A stretch of DNA of 64,000 bases from Desulfosarcina alkanivorans (GCF_009688945.1 NZ_AP021874.1:2232001-2296000), one strand, 5' to 3'. Counted from the first letter of the stretch, positions 27,486-37,991 are shown. Notes: generated from the sequence alone by a model not told the origin. Program-made: numbers and translations.

Positions 27486-28794
27486 AGGGTACTCTCCTTG
27501 TTAAACCTCTCTTCATGTTGAATAAAATGTAGCCCCAACATCTTTTTTACCATTACTTCGGTTGACGATTGATGCCCTCACCTCCTTTTTGCAAACGCCA
27601 ATGGGTTCAGGTTACACTTGCGCATGCACATACGCCGTTGCCAAAAGGTCCTCGACTGAGCCTGAAACAAGCTTCCTTAATTAGCCGGACAGTCTAAAAC
27701 TCAACTCTTATCGGCACCGAGACCTTGCATTTCCGCTGGCAGGCAACGACAAACAGAGAATGAGCAAAGTTTGAGAGGCAACTCACGTCATGCCGGATAG
27801 TTACAATTAAGGCGGCTCAGGAGACTGCAGGCACAGGTACGGCTGAGAAATCTTCACATGCAGGCATGTACGCGTTGACAGCGTATGCATCTATCTACGA
27901 ACCAGGACTCGAAAAATATAGAAACACCCGGTGGTCAAATGCTTCCATTTGGCCCACAAAAAACGCAATCAAATAATACGCAGGCCAGTATCAGAGGAAT
28001 CTAAAACGATAGCCGGCCCGAGCACCTTTATCGACGGCACCCGCTGCCATGGCAGCGTTCCAGCGCACCGGGCATGCGGACTGGTTGCTGTTGATCCGTA
28101 CCGCAGCGATCAACAGGAGATAAAGACTACCGGCTCAGAGGCTCAGATCTTTCCAGGACTTTTGGGCAGCCTCCAGATTTGAAATCGGTCTGTAGACGGT
28201 TGGCGATCGTCACCGATGAATGTCAACAACCGGTCACATGTACCTGTCCAGCAAAGATACGCATCTGAGCTGGTACCGGAACCATTTGTAGAACTTTGGG
28301 CGATCAAGAGAAACAGGAGTGGGCGGACGACGCTGTCAGCATTTCAACGATCAGAATGGTGGATGAAACATGTCTTGCTCAGCTTACCCCAACCAGGATG
28401 AACGGCAACAGACAAACCATTGAACCCAACCCGACGAAAGCTAAAAGCATGATTATTATCGGAATGTTACCTCCCTACTGTGCATAGGCATATTCCGAAC
28501 CATGAAATTGAGGTAATCGCTTCCCGGGTAAAAAGAAAAAATAATACCTGCTTGCCGATAAAGACATTCACAACGGGTCAAGCATTCATTTTCAGATCAC
28601 GCACACCTGTCGGCGGATGGTCACACTGACGCATGCAAACGCATCGTCATCACGCATGCCACTGACGTCTTTTCAACTTGCCGGCGCCCCGATCCGGATC
28701 ACAGGCAAGAATCGGCCACAGATGGCAGCAGGGGCATCTGCGCTGTTGCTGACGACTTTTCAGCTGTTTTGGGTATGATCTTTTCCATGAGGCA
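27486..28794. other. 1.3-kb stretch without a recognisable gene
   Basis: Several short frames on both strands, none longer than about 83 codons and none with a family signature or a good ribosome-binding site. The near end must hold the promoter of the peptidase operon, but I see no clear -35/-10 pair. It may be decayed coding sequence. Confidence 0.45.
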
Positions 28795-29346
28795 TCAGTT
28801 GTTGCCAATATTGCCCATTTTCGGGTTGACGGGTTTTATCTTTTTGTCGGTATTTCCGGCGAGGGCGGCAAAAGGGCCGATAACGACCACCGAAGCCCCT
28901 CCGGCAACGGGCTGATAGAAAGCAGCATTAGCAGTTGGGTCGATAAAGATGACGACGAGATCTTTTGATTCAACCTTGACCGGAAGAATTCCTGACACTT
29001 GCGATGATATGCCCCTGGGCGCCTCTTCAGGCAGACGATAAACAATCTTCACTTCATCTCCAGGGCTGACCTTTTTTCGGCCTTTGACAACATGGAGCGC
29101 CTTCAGGATAAACATCCCTCTCAGCTGTTTTTTCTCGGATGATGGTTCGGTTGCGGTCTCGAACCTTTTCGGAGGCGGTTTTTCATCGAGCAGGAGTATC
29201 TTGCCGATGCGCTCTACGGTGCCGATCAGAATCAGGTTGGCTTCAAGATTTTTCTTTTCTATCTCTTCCGGCGGTGGCGAGGCAAAAAGCGTTCCCGTAA
29301 AAAAACAAACAAGGCATATAATTGAGAAAAAACGGAAGGATGGCAT
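28795..29346 (-). CDS. Hypothetical exported protein
   Basis: A 183-residue protein with a signal peptide ending near FASPPPEE. The ATG is preceded by GAGGGG at suitable spacing. The mature part shows strands such as LILIGTVERIGKILL, MFILKALHVVKG, GDEVKIVYRLP and DLVVIFIDPTA. This arrangement recalls small OB-fold (NTR/TIMP-like) exported proteins, but I am not sure of the family. The C-terminus ends in a Lys/Asn-rich tail. It stands alone, with about 230 bp to the next gene on the same strand. Confidence 0.55.
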   Translation of the reverse strand: MPSFRFFSIICLVCFFTGTLFASPPPEEIEKKNLEANLILIGTVERIGKILLLDEKPPPKRFETATEPSSEKKQLRGMFILKALHVVKGRKKVSPGDEVKIVYRLPEEAPRGISSQVSGILPVKVESKDLVVIFIDPTANAAFYQPVAGGASVVVIGPFAALAGNTDKKIKPVNPKMGNIGNN

Positions 29347-29580
29347 TTTTGCCCCTCAACCGGTGCTGTTTATCAGGTTTTTATACAGGATTAATCTTGA
29401 ATTAAATTCTGAATCACTAAAATTGTCAATAAAGAATTTGGCGTCTCGAGTATCCGGCAGGAGTTTGCAGAATCACAGGCCCTAACGTCTGGCTGGAGCC
29501 CGTCCAGAAATGGCCAATTTGCCCGATATCTGTGTTGCGCGCCTCAATCTCAACCCAACTCAACTATTTCCGGATGACCA

Positions 29581-31740
29581 CTAATTGGAAAACAGTCGAG
29601 CATACAGGGCGGCAACATGGTTCCGCATAGGCCCCTTTGGCAAAACCTGCAGAAGTTCAACAAGGATTGCCTTCGCTTCCCGGGCATTGCCGGCCATGTG
29701 ATGGGCTCTTGCAAGCTGAAATCGCAGGCCGGTTTTTTGCGGTGCAAGTTCTGAAGCACGGGCGAGGGGGGCGAGGGCCTGATGGACCTGACGGGTTTCA
29801 ATCAGTGCCATGCCGTAGTTTGCTTGAGCATACCAGTCCCAGGGCTTGCTCTCGGATTCTGTTTGAAAGGTCTGCAGGACGCGTGACATGTCTTTGCGGG
29901 CCAGGAAGGACGCCTCTGCGGCTGTAACCGGATCGACAAGCCATGCCTGCTTCCAGTGTGAACCGGCTTCGGACGGCTCCAGATTCGCGAGCATGATGTG
30001 TGCCGTCGCCCATTGCGCACGTTTGGGCCAGAGATTGCTGTCCTGGGAAAGTTCGATCAGACGCCTCAAGAACGCTCCAGCTTTTTGTTGATTATGATTT
30101 ACCAGGGAAATCTGGGCTGCCAGCATCAATATATCAGGCGATTCCGGCATTCGCGCAAGTGCAGCCTGAATATGGTGCAGGGCCTGAGCGACCTGTTTTC
30201 TGGCAAACAGGCTCTTGGCAAGAAGATAGTGTGCATCCGGATCAGACGTAACCTCAAGTGCGTTTCGATAAGCGTTTTCAGCGTCCTCAGTCTGCCGGTT
30301 GAATTGATAGGCGTTTCCTAAGTTAACATAGTCCCTGACCCAGTCATGCTGCGGTTTTCCAAACCACATCGGCCATGAAATGAGACCAGCCATTAAAAAC
30401 CAGGCCATTCGATATCCGACAGAACGCCAATCCCTGGCAGACACGTCATCAGCGAGCCGTTTGAGCGCCCACCCGGCCGGAATCATTAAAAAGGGAACCA
30501 CCGGAATTCGAAAACGTGAATTTACAAAAAATACGACCCCCACAAGAAGATAACCGACTATCCATAACAGGCAGAGGTTGAATGCGAACCGGACTTGCCG
30601 GTCCCGTTTTTTAGCCATCCCTATCAGGCCGCAAAACGATAAGGGAAGTATGATACCGAACTGTAAAAAAGGATAACGCATGGGCCATGCTGATTCCTGC
30701 ATGAAATGAAAGCATATGTTGTTGCGGAATTCACGGCGATTAAAAAAAGCCAGCCCTTTTTTCACCATCCTTGAAAGGGCCCTGTTATAATTCTCGGACA
30801 TATCGCCAAGCGCCCGTCTAATCCACCACTGGCTGGCTTTTCCGGGTTTTTCGAGGATGTCCTGGGGAACCCTTGAAACAAGCCGCTCCCACTTTAACCC
30901 CACGGGGATTGCGGAAATGCCATCTGCTGACAAATGGTTTCCACTGTATAAATTGATTCCGGCGTTGCTTGATACCGGGATAATCTCAGTGGTCAGGACA
31001 TAATTTCGAATGGTGACCGGTAAAAGAACAGCTGCAATACCTGCTGCAAGAAAGACCGTACGCCCTGCTGTGCCCCTCAACGCCCTCTTTTTGCCCTCCA
31101 CCGACAGATAAACGGCAACGAGACCGGCCGGCAGGAGTACGTCCGGCCGGACTCCCGCCGACAGCCCAAGTAAAATGCCGCCGAATAAAAATCGTGTGTT
31201 GGCGGGACGCGATCTGGACCCGACCAGAAATAGCATTGCCGACAGGTTCAAGGCGATGCTGAGGGCGGGTGTCAAAAGTTGCGACTCGAAAAAGATATAG
31301 GGGGCGTAGAGAGCACTTAATACACCGCTGAAGAACCCTGCACGGCGCCCCAACAGGCGGGCTGACAGAATCGCTGCCAAAATACACGACAGAATCCCCA
31401 TACTATACTGAACCCATTGAATACAGAAGATGTTCTGTCCGAAAAGGGCATACCCCCCCGCTAACCAATAGGCGTAGAGAGCAGGCTTGAACACATCGTC
31501 AGGGCCATGGCCCAGAATATCGCCGGCAACGATGCGTTTTGCCCAACCGTCATGATACCCCGCATCGATGATCGGGAATTGAAATAAAGGATGGTCGGCG
31601 ATGACTGATGCACAGAGCAAACGGTAGCCGATGGCCAGCAGCGCGATGACGACCAGATCCCGTGATTGGACAGAATCATTTGAAGATGTTCGTGACAGCC
31701 CCATGGCATAATTTTGCTCGACACGATTACGGCAAGGCAT
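29581..31740 (-). CDS. GT39-like membrane glycosyltransferase with C-terminal TPR repeats
   Basis: A 719-residue protein. The first 440 residues form about ten membrane helices. An acidic loop early on (PIIDAGYHDGWAKRIVAGD) and the later RPDVLLPAGL and RIPVVPFLMIPAGWAL helices fit the PMT/GT39 (ArnT-like, GT-C) superfamily, which uses polyprenyl-phosphate sugars. The last 250 residues are tetratricopeptide repeats, e.g. YVNLGNAYQFNRQTEDAENAYRNAL and LRFQLARAHHMAGNAREAKAIL, probably periplasmic. The start is uncertain: an in-frame ATG 12 codons downstream (MGLSRTSS) is equally possible. Its acceptor is unknown. Confidence 0.75.
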   Translation of the reverse strand: MPCRNRVEQNYAMGLSRTSSNDSVQSRDLVVIALLAIGYRLLCASVIADHPLFQFPIIDAGYHDGWAKRIVAGDILGHGPDDVFKPALYAYWLAGGYALFGQNIFCIQWVQYSMGILSCILAAILSARLLGRRAGFFSGVLSALYAPYIFFESQLLTPALSIALNLSAMLFLVGSRSRPANTRFLFGGILLGLSAGVRPDVLLPAGLVAVYLSVEGKKRALRGTAGRTVFLAAGIAAVLLPVTIRNYVLTTEIIPVSSNAGINLYSGNHLSADGISAIPVGLKWERLVSRVPQDILEKPGKASQWWIRRALGDMSENYNRALSRMVKKGLAFFNRREFRNNICFHFMQESAWPMRYPFLQFGIILPLSFCGLIGMAKKRDRQVRFAFNLCLLWIVGYLLVGVVFFVNSRFRIPVVPFLMIPAGWALKRLADDVSARDWRSVGYRMAWFLMAGLISWPMWFGKPQHDWVRDYVNLGNAYQFNRQTEDAENAYRNALEVTSDPDAHYLLAKSLFARKQVAQALHHIQAALARMPESPDILMLAAQISLVNHNQQKAGAFLRRLIELSQDSNLWPKRAQWATAHIMLANLEPSEAGSHWKQAWLVDPVTAAEASFLARKDMSRVLQTFQTESESKPWDWYAQANYGMALIETRQVHQALAPLARASELAPQKTGLRFQLARAHHMAGNAREAKAILVELLQVLPKGPMRNHVAALYARLFSN

Positions 31741-32241
31741 GAGGAATCGGAATTCCGTTTTTGAACCGGCTCCCGTGTCGTTTCAAGGCCGATGGGAAAA
31801 CCGGTAAACGGCGACGGGAGATCTCATCGGCCAGACGATAGTGTATGTTACCCAGCGACAGATCAGTCCTACGAGCAATTTGAGATGAACTATAGCAAAA
31901 TTGAATGGAATATGGTCAAAACCTAATAAAAATAACCTTGACTGTCAAATACCAGGACATGGGCCGCCCAAACCTATCGGCAAAGATACCGAGACGCTGG
32001 CCACCCTTTTGATGAATTACACCCGTTTCCTTTGTTGGTGGCCCATCATGCCCCTATCTGTCGCAAGCCGGCACCATGGAGGCCGCACAGCGCAGGCTAT
32101 AATGTTTCTGCAAGTGGACGGTTGAACAGCATATTTATCTGGCAATTCAAGTGCGGGGGCAGGATAATTCACCGGTTGATGTTCAGCATTTGTATTACCA
32201 TGGTTTTCTACCCTTCGTTTTTCGTATATGTATGCAGCGCT
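31741..32241. other. Intergenic stretch before dinB, nothing recognised
   Basis: Divergent region between the GT39-like gene and dinB. A frame extends upstream of the dinB start but shows no conserved sequence. I looked for a LexA-type CTGT-N8-ACAG box and did not find one. Confidence 0.4.
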
Positions 32242-33339
32242 ATGTACGGAATTCGAAAAATCATCCACATCGACATGGACGCCTTTTACGCGTCGGTGGA
32301 GCAGCGAGACAAGCATGAACTAAAAGGCAGACCGGTGATTGTCGGCGGCGATCCGCAGAGCAGGGGCGTCGTGGCCGCCTGTTCCTATGAGGCCCGCAAG
32401 TTCGGGATCCATTCGGCCATGGCCTGTGCCACCGCCTACAAACGATGTCCCCATGCTGTTTTCATTCGCCCCCGGTTTGATGTTTACAGGTCAGTTTCCC
32501 GTCTGATCCGGGAAGTTTTTTTAGAGTATACCGACCTGATGGAACCGCTGTCGCTGGATGAAGCCTTTCTGGATGTCACTCAGAATAAAAAAGGCCTTTC
32601 CTCGGCCACACAGATCGCCCGGCAGATCCGGCGGCAGATCTTTCAAAACACAGGCGGCTTGACCGCTTCTGCCGGGGTATCGTTCAACAAGTTCCTGGCC
32701 AAGGTTGCCTCGGATTGCAACAAGCCCAACGGCATCACCGTGATCACTCCGGACAAGGCACCTGCGTTTATTGACAATCTTCCTGTCCGCAAATTTTTCG
32801 GTGTAGGCAGGGTCACCGAGGAACGCATGCTCAACCTTGGGATAAAAACCGGCGCGGATCTCAAAAAAATCAGTCTCAATGACTTGATTCATTACTTTGG
32901 CAAGATTGGCATATACTATCATCACATCGCCCACGGCAGGGATGACCGGCCAGTGGAACCCCATCGCGAACGAAAATCCTACGGCAAGGAAACCACCCTG
33001 AAGGCCGATATTGACGACACGAACCAGATGATGGATATTCTTCAGGACCTTGCCAAAAGGGTTATTGAGGGATTGCGTCGTGAGGATCGCCAGGGCCTGA
33101 CCCTGACATTGAAAGTGAAATACCATGATTTTCAGTCGGTCACACGAAGTGTGACTTTTCCGGACCCGATCGCCGACATGGATTTGGTTTCGGTAACCAT
33201 TAGAAGGTTGCTGGCCAATACCGAAGCCGGTCCAAAGCGTGTACGGCTGCTGGGGATATCGGTTTCCAATTTTCTGGGAGGCCGAAAAGAAAAGGATGGT
33301 TGGGTGCAGCTGCCGTTGCCTTTTGGTTTCGAGGGGTGA
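32242..33339 (+). CDS. dinB: DNA polymerase IV (Y family)
   Basis: A 365-residue protein starting at the ATG of MYGIRKIIHIDMDAFYASVEQ; the frame is open further upstream but that part is not conserved. Catalytic acidic residues are Asp11 in HIDMDAF and Asp106-Glu107 in SLDEAFLDVT. The fingers and palm segment SYEARKFGIHSAM is present, as are the helix-hairpin-helix NLPVRKFFGVGRVTEERM and a little-finger domain ending WVQLPLPF. It performs error-prone translesion synthesis. The length is normal for the family. It is transcribed alone. Confidence 0.95.
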   Translation: MYGIRKIIHIDMDAFYASVEQRDKHELKGRPVIVGGDPQSRGVVAACSYEARKFGIHSAMACATAYKRCPHAVFIRPRFDVYRSVSRLIREVFLEYTDLMEPLSLDEAFLDVTQNKKGLSSATQIARQIRRQIFQNTGGLTASAGVSFNKFLAKVASDCNKPNGITVITPDKAPAFIDNLPVRKFFGVGRVTEERMLNLGIKTGADLKKISLNDLIHYFGKIGIYYHHIAHGRDDRPVEPHRERKSYGKETTLKADIDDTNQMMDILQDLAKRVIEGLRREDRQGLTLTLKVKYHDFQSVTRSVTFPDPIADMDLVSVTIRRLLANTEAGPKRVRLLGISVSNFLGGRKEKDGWVQLPLPFGFEG

Positions 33340-33409
33340 CAAAGGTGATGAGACACCGTCTCTTTAGAGAAATCTGTCAGACTTCTCAAAATGAAATTCT
33401 GAGGAAAAA

Positions 33410-33847
33410 ATGATGGAAAGCATAGAAAAGAAAAAACTGATCAAGCAGTTGCATTACATCTGGAATTCTGGAGAAAAAGAAGCAATCCCTGAGGTGTATT
33501 CAACGGATTGCATCGTCCACTGGCCGAAAGGCTGGGCAGAGCACGAAAGCCGCGGCCTGGATGGCGTCCGTCAGGCCATTGAAAAGATCCGTTCAGCATT
33601 TCCGGACTGGCATGAAGAGGTTGTCGATATGGTCGCCGAGGGCAATAAGGTTGTCACACGATATGTCTCCACGGGGACGCTTCTGGGAAGCTATGCGGGA
33701 ATCAAGGAAGCGGGTAAAAAAGTGGAATTCGATGAAATCTCCATTTATCGGATCGAGGGAGGCAAAGTTATTGAACAGTGGTGTTTATCAGATGATCTTT
33801 CTACATTGCGGCAGATTGGGCGGTTAGAGGAATCTGCCGACTTATAG
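33410..33847 (+). CDS. SnoaL-like / ester cyclase family protein
   Basis: A 145-residue protein with an NTF2-like fold. The typical features are an N-terminal helix with WNSGEKEAIPEVYS, then DCIVHWP, GLDGVRQAIEKIRSAFPDW, VAEGNKVVTRYVSTGT and FDEISIYRIEGGKVIEQW. These are the SnoaL signatures (F-P-D-x-x and the final G-K-I-x-E-x-W). The natural substrate of most bacterial members is unknown. GAGG lies five bases before the first of two adjacent ATG codons. It follows dinB by 70 bp. Confidence 0.85.
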   Translation: MMESIEKKKLIKQLHYIWNSGEKEAIPEVYSTDCIVHWPKGWAEHESRGLDGVRQAIEKIRSAFPDWHEEVVDMVAEGNKVVTRYVSTGTLLGSYAGIKEAGKKVEFDEISIYRIEGGKVIEQWCLSDDLSTLRQIGRLEESADL

Positions 33848-34039
33848 ACAATCCAATCATAAAGTCCACACGGCGCCGCATCTGCATCGTTCTCGGGCAT
33901 TGGACCTGCGCCATGCCCGGCGCCTTGCATCGACGGCCCCCTGCAAATGAATACAATCCGATGGGTTAAAAAAACAATTGGGTCATTTTTCCCCGGGACC
34001 GTTTACAATAAATGGTTGCCGGGTCGTTTTGGAATCGAC

Positions 34040-34431
34040 GATTGAAAACGGCACCGGCTTCCATCGTCATGCCATACCGATCTCGGCTATGCGCAGACAG
34101 ACGGCATCGAGTTGGCTGATGCCGAGAAAACAGGATATTCCTATTCGCTGAACAATGCTGTGTCCAATCTGATCGTCAGGCCCTTGATTGGTCCGGATTA
34201 AGCGTCGGAGACCTGATATTCGTGGATTTTGACAAGGACAATGTCTGTGATTTCGCTGCCGTCTATCTGGACGTTCACGGATCCGTCGACCATGCGGTTG
34301 TATTTGCGTCGGATTATTATGACGAGGTAACCATCGAAAATCTGGATGATCCCGATTCCATCATCGTTATGGACATGGCATATGGGTACTGTGATGCAAA
34401 GACCCCGGACTATGAGGCTATTTCCAATTAG
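34040..34431 (+). pseudogene. Frameshifted fragment, possibly of an NlpC/P60- or amidase-like hydrolase
   Basis: Two adjacent frames give one plausible protein. The first reads DLGYAQTDGIELADAEKTG then YSYSLNNAVSNLIVRPL and runs into a stop at 34198-34200. After a frame change near 34180 the other reads LDWSGLSVGDLIFVDFDKD, then VDHAVVFASDYYDEV and PDSIIVMDMAYGY. GDLIFVDFDKD and HAVVFAS resemble the core of cell-wall amidase or NlpC-like domains. There is no start codon with a ribosome-binding site. The rest of 33848-35479 shows no other recognisable gene. Confidence 0.35.
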
Positions 34432-35479
34432 TGATGGCCCCACGTTCCGTACCGATGCCAAAGGCCCCGGGTTGGGTCCGTTCACCTGGAAATATCATCC
34501 TTCGAGAACTGACCCGCCGTTGGTGGCGAAACCGCCCTTCGATCCGGGCCATCGATGGAAAGTTCCCTGTTAGCCCCGCCGAATGGGTCATCCCGGCAAC
34601 CGCATATCCCTGTTCGAAGCGGCTGTCATCCGCATAAATGCCCTCCGGGCGCCATCTTTCGAAAGGGACGGTCCCAGGCCCTTTCTTCAGGGGGGCGCTG
34701 TCGTCTCCATTAACTGAATCCCCCCGGTTCTGCATGGGGCTCACAACGTGTGGCATCTTCGGGCTTAAGGAATAGCACCTGCCATCCAATGAACCGCTCA
34801 GCGTTCGACAGGCAGAAGCCTTTAATGAGTGATGCACAAGTTTGGGGCGACAGCCCGTGGGGCCCTATTGCCCCTTCTCCTGAACACCATGAAAAATTTG
34901 GATCTTCTGGGAAAATGGTATAATTCCGGCAAAGCGGGGGAAAGCGTGGCCACCGAAAGCCAATAAAAGGCGTCCTGAAACCATGAACCGATACGTTTAG
35001 GCCACATCAGACAGTCATAAAATAATGAAATCATTTTTTTTCAAAGGCAGGCGCAGGGGGTGAAAAGAACAAATTTATATTTGAATCAGATAGATACAAC
35101 CATTTCAAGCCTGGAAATCTGAAATGCGGGGCATTAAAGAAACAACAAAAAAAACCGAAGATAAGGTCGCAGGGTTGCTCCTGGTATTTAGCGAACAGAT
35201 ACTGTTCGGCGCTGAAGGAAACAGGCAGGAAGATGCAAAAAAAATTAAATACTCCGAATGTTCCCAAAAAGATGGAGCCGGTTATAGTCTCCAGCGGCGC
35301 TCTACCGTTGCTGTATTTTCTTGAGGCGACCATCTTTATCCCGGGATTGTCACCGAACCGATATACCCCCTTTTAATCATGAGTCGAATTGAACCGTATG
35401 TGGAATATTACACCCGTCAGGCCGGCTATTCTCTTTCAGGGAAGCCCATCCGAAACGTGCATGGGACCGTGGTATTGAT
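34432..35479. other. 1-kb stretch without a recognisable gene
   Basis: Short frames only. The part just before 35480 must include the promoter of the HDOD gene, but no clear elements stand out. Confidence 0.4.
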
Positions 35480-36346
35480 ATGAGCCATGTAGACGATATT
35501 ATAAAAGAAATAGACGCCATCGCACCGACCTCCAGGATTATCAATCGAATACTGGAGCTTGCAAACGATCCCGAGGGCTCGATATCGGACCTTGCCGATA
35601 TCGTAAAATGCGACCTGACGCTTACCGCTAAACTTCTGAAACTGTGCAATTCTGCCTATTATGGATTCCCCGTATTTGTGGATTCGGTGGATCAGGCAGT
35701 CAAACTGTTAGGCGAAAACAGAGTGGTTGAATTGGCAGTGCTGGGGGGCGTCGGCCAGAATCTGACCAAAGCCCTGAGAGGCTATGATCTCAAAAGGGGA
35801 GAACTGTGGACGTGCAGCTTTGCCTCGGCATTGCTTGCAAAATCATTTTCCGAAAAGGCTCATCCGGGCTCAGATAAATTTCTGGTCTACACCGCATCCC
35901 TTTTGAAGGATATCGGCAAAGTGGTTATCGAAGGTTATGTCGGCAGGTCTTTTGCCAAAATAGAAAACCTGGTAAAGAAAAAAGGTTATAATTTTGATGA
36001 GGCGGAAACGGAGGTCATCGGGATCAACCATGCGGAACTGGGCGGACTGATCGCAGAGAGATGGAATTTCAGCCCGAAAATGATTTATTTTATCCGAAAC
36101 CACCACCTCAGCGATCCAGGCGCAAGAGAGGATCTCGAAACCGTCATTATTTATCTGATCGATACCGTATCAAGGATGGCGCATACCGGGATTGGTGCCG
36201 ATGGCCTGGCCTACAGGGTTTACGACGAAATTTTCGGACGCTTGGGCGTTTCCGAGGCCGATGTCAAGGACCTGTTGACCGAATTCCATTTAAACCACAA
36301 CATCGCGAGAAGGATGTACCATTTAATTGGGTCCCCGACGGGATAA
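35480..36346 (+). CDS. HDOD domain protein
   Basis: A 288-residue single-domain protein. HDOD features: PTSRIINRILELANDPEGSISDLADIVKCDLTLTAKLLKLCNSAYYG is the classic opening (shown here in part), then DQAVKLLGENRVVELAV, LLKDIGK and GINHAELGGLIAERWNFSP. The fold is related to HD phosphohydrolases but lacks the full HD metal site. HDOD proteins commonly work in signalling, motility and cell-cycle control, without a known catalytic reaction. A second, longer HDOD protein is at 50006-51613. Confidence 0.88.
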   Translation: MSHVDDIIKEIDAIAPTSRIINRILELANDPEGSISDLADIVKCDLTLTAKLLKLCNSAYYGFPVFVDSVDQAVKLLGENRVVELAVLGGVGQNLTKALRGYDLKRGELWTCSFASALLAKSFSEKAHPGSDKFLVYTASLLKDIGKVVIEGYVGRSFAKIENLVKKKGYNFDEAETEVIGINHAELGGLIAERWNFSPKMIYFIRNHHLSDPGAREDLETVIIYLIDTVSRMAHTGIGADGLAYRVYDEIFGRLGVSEADVKDLLTEFHLNHNIARRMYHLIGSPTG

Positions 36347-36512
36347 GCCGGACCGGGGAACACAAAAAAGACAGCGGCACCCAATTCCCACAAAAATGGT
36401 TACGATGGAAAACCAATCGAAAAAGCCCGCCCTTTTACTTCAGGGGGGGCCTCCTGGATCCCAAATTACGGACAAAACGGCCAACTTCCGAACAGACGCG
36501 ATTTACGAGGCG

Positions 36513-36875
36513 TCACGAGGAGATACTGTTTTTGTCGATTTTTATGGTTGATCGGTTGCCCTCATCGACATTTGCCGGAAACTGTCCTTCTTTGAAAATC
36601 TTCATCTCGATGGCCTCATTGAACATCACGGCAAACCCGTCTTCATCGCAACGCACGACGGTCCCCATGAGGCTGAGCCTTCTTCCAAATGCAAATATCG
36701 GGAATTGGATGTTAATCGACCGTCCCTGATGAATCTTCCTCCGGGTGGTGATAAAAACACCACCGGCACCAACGTTTCTGATCAAATCCCGGAATTTTCC
36801 CTCTTTGACGGTGTATTTCGTACTGAAAACAGCCGAGTAGCGAGGGTATTGGCGTCGATGCGCGACGGTATTCAT
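36513..36875 (-). CDS. PilZ domain protein (c-di-GMP-binding candidate)
   Basis: A 120-residue protein counted from the ATG at 36875. That ATG overlaps the TGA of the upstream IHF gene (ATGA) and follows AGGTGG, so the start is well supported. The N-terminal RRQYPRYSAVF carries the R-x3-R type switch and the following strand carries RDLIRNVGAGGVFITT, the second c-di-GMP-contact motif (N-x-G-x-x-G instead of D/N-x-S-x-x-G). The core strands after it fit a PilZ barrel. It is translationally coupled to IHF. A single-domain PilZ protein would act as a c-di-GMP receiver on an unknown partner. Confidence 0.85.
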   Translation of the reverse strand: MNTVAHRRQYPRYSAVFSTKYTVKEGKFRDLIRNVGAGGVFITTRRKIHQGRSINIQFPIFAFGRRLSLMGTVVRCDEDGFAVMFNEAIEMKIFKEGQFPANVDEGNRSTIKIDKNSISS

Positions 36876-37156
36876 TTTCCATCCACCTTTTTCCGCAACT
36901 TCCCGGAGCACTTGAACGTCACGACGCGCCTCGCCGGCAGGATGACCTCCTCGCCGGAAGCCGGATTCCGCCCTTTACGCTCCTTTTTGTACTTGACACA
37001 AAATTTACCGAAGCCGGAAATCAGGACATCCTCGCCGGATTGCAGGGAAAACCTGATCAATTCGAGAAGGGACTCAGTAATCGCTGCGGCCTGTTTTTGG
37101 GGAAAACCGAGATGGTTCTGGACCCGTTCAGCGATAGCGTGTTTCGTCAGTGTCAT
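36872..37156 (-). CDS. ihfA: Integration host factor / HU family DNA-binding protein, IHF-alpha-like
   Basis: A 94-residue protein of the HU/IHF family. It begins MTLTKHAIAERVQNHLGFPQ, the dimerisation helices follow, and the DNA-binding arm has SGFGKFCVKYKKERKGRNPASGEE, with the Arg-Asn-Pro that intercalates in DNA. The tail ends RKKVDGK. Closest in pattern to IHF alpha, but HU cannot be fully excluded. It bends DNA and supports sigma-54 promoters, recombination and nucleoid structure. Its stop overlaps the PilZ start by 4 bp. Confidence 0.88.
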   Translation of the reverse strand: MTLTKHAIAERVQNHLGFPQKQAAAITESLLELIRFSLQSGEDVLISGFGKFCVKYKKERKGRNPASGEEVILPARRVVTFKCSGKLRKKVDGK

Positions 37157-37799
37157 ATGACCACCTGTTTTATCCGGGGTCAGATTACGGTTTAAAGGGC
37201 AAGTCCGATGATGCCAGGCAGCCTGCGTATCCGGCCAAAACGCTCTTCGATATACCCGTTCACCATCCGGCGGCTGCTTTTATTGGGGGCGTCGATCACG
37301 TTCATGGCCACGGCCGCCTTCGATAAAGGGATGGTGAACGCTAGGTGAAACAACTCCACGTTTGCAAAGATTCCCATTCTTGTCAAGGGGTTGATTGATG
37401 TTGGCAATAGGGCTGTACGGGACGGATCCGGCAAACGGCCAGGAGGCGTGAGGCGCCATGGTCCATGGCGTAGAAATAGCACGATTGCGTATGATGCGAC
37501 GATGCCTTTTGGCAAAATGGCACCCCTATTCCATTCCGCCCCCCGTCAGCCACATCCGAAACAACCGTTGACAGGCGGCTTCACGATTTATAGGATTAAA
37601 GAATAAACTTCGGCAGATTCCGTTTTTCCGGACCCGGTTCCACTTAGGCTGTGCACCCCGTTGATTCTTATTGCCTGCGGGCTTCCCTTACCCAGATAGA
37701 CAAACCTATCATTTTCCAGGTTCACACCTCTTTTTTGCCGATGCTTGATTATTTGCCTGTTCCAACCGTGCATCCGATCAACAAAGGGGGTGATGGATC
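37157..37799. other. Intergenic stretch, nothing recognised
   Basis: A minus-strand frame of about 107 codons (37192-37515) contains a hydrophobic start and IEERFGRIRRLPG near its end, but I recognise no family and it has no good ribosome-binding site. The IHF promoter should be within the first part. Confidence 0.35.
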
Positions 37800-37991
37800 A
37801 TGGCCCAAAAAAAACTGGACAAAGACCTTATCTTTTACAGCCCGGGAGAAAAGGGCACCGTATTTACCTTTAAAGCCGGCAATTTTTATGATCGCCATCT
37901 GGTCGACCAGACCATAACGCATCTGGAATACGAAATGGAGCATCCGATCCGTTGGACTGAAGACCGCCGATCGGCGCCCCGACCGTCCTAA
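37800..37991 (+). CDS. Small hypothetical protein, 63 residues
   Basis: The ribosome-binding site AAAGGGGGTGA is one mismatch from ideal and lies a few bases before the ATG, which makes this short ORF likely to be real. The product starts MAQKKLDKDLIFYSPGEKGTV and contains FKAGNFYDRHLVDQTITHLEYE. It is soluble and has no signal peptide. No family is recognised. Confidence 0.5.
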   Translation: MAQKKLDKDLIFYSPGEKGTVFTFKAGNFYDRHLVDQTITHLEYEMEHPIRWTEDRRSAPRPS

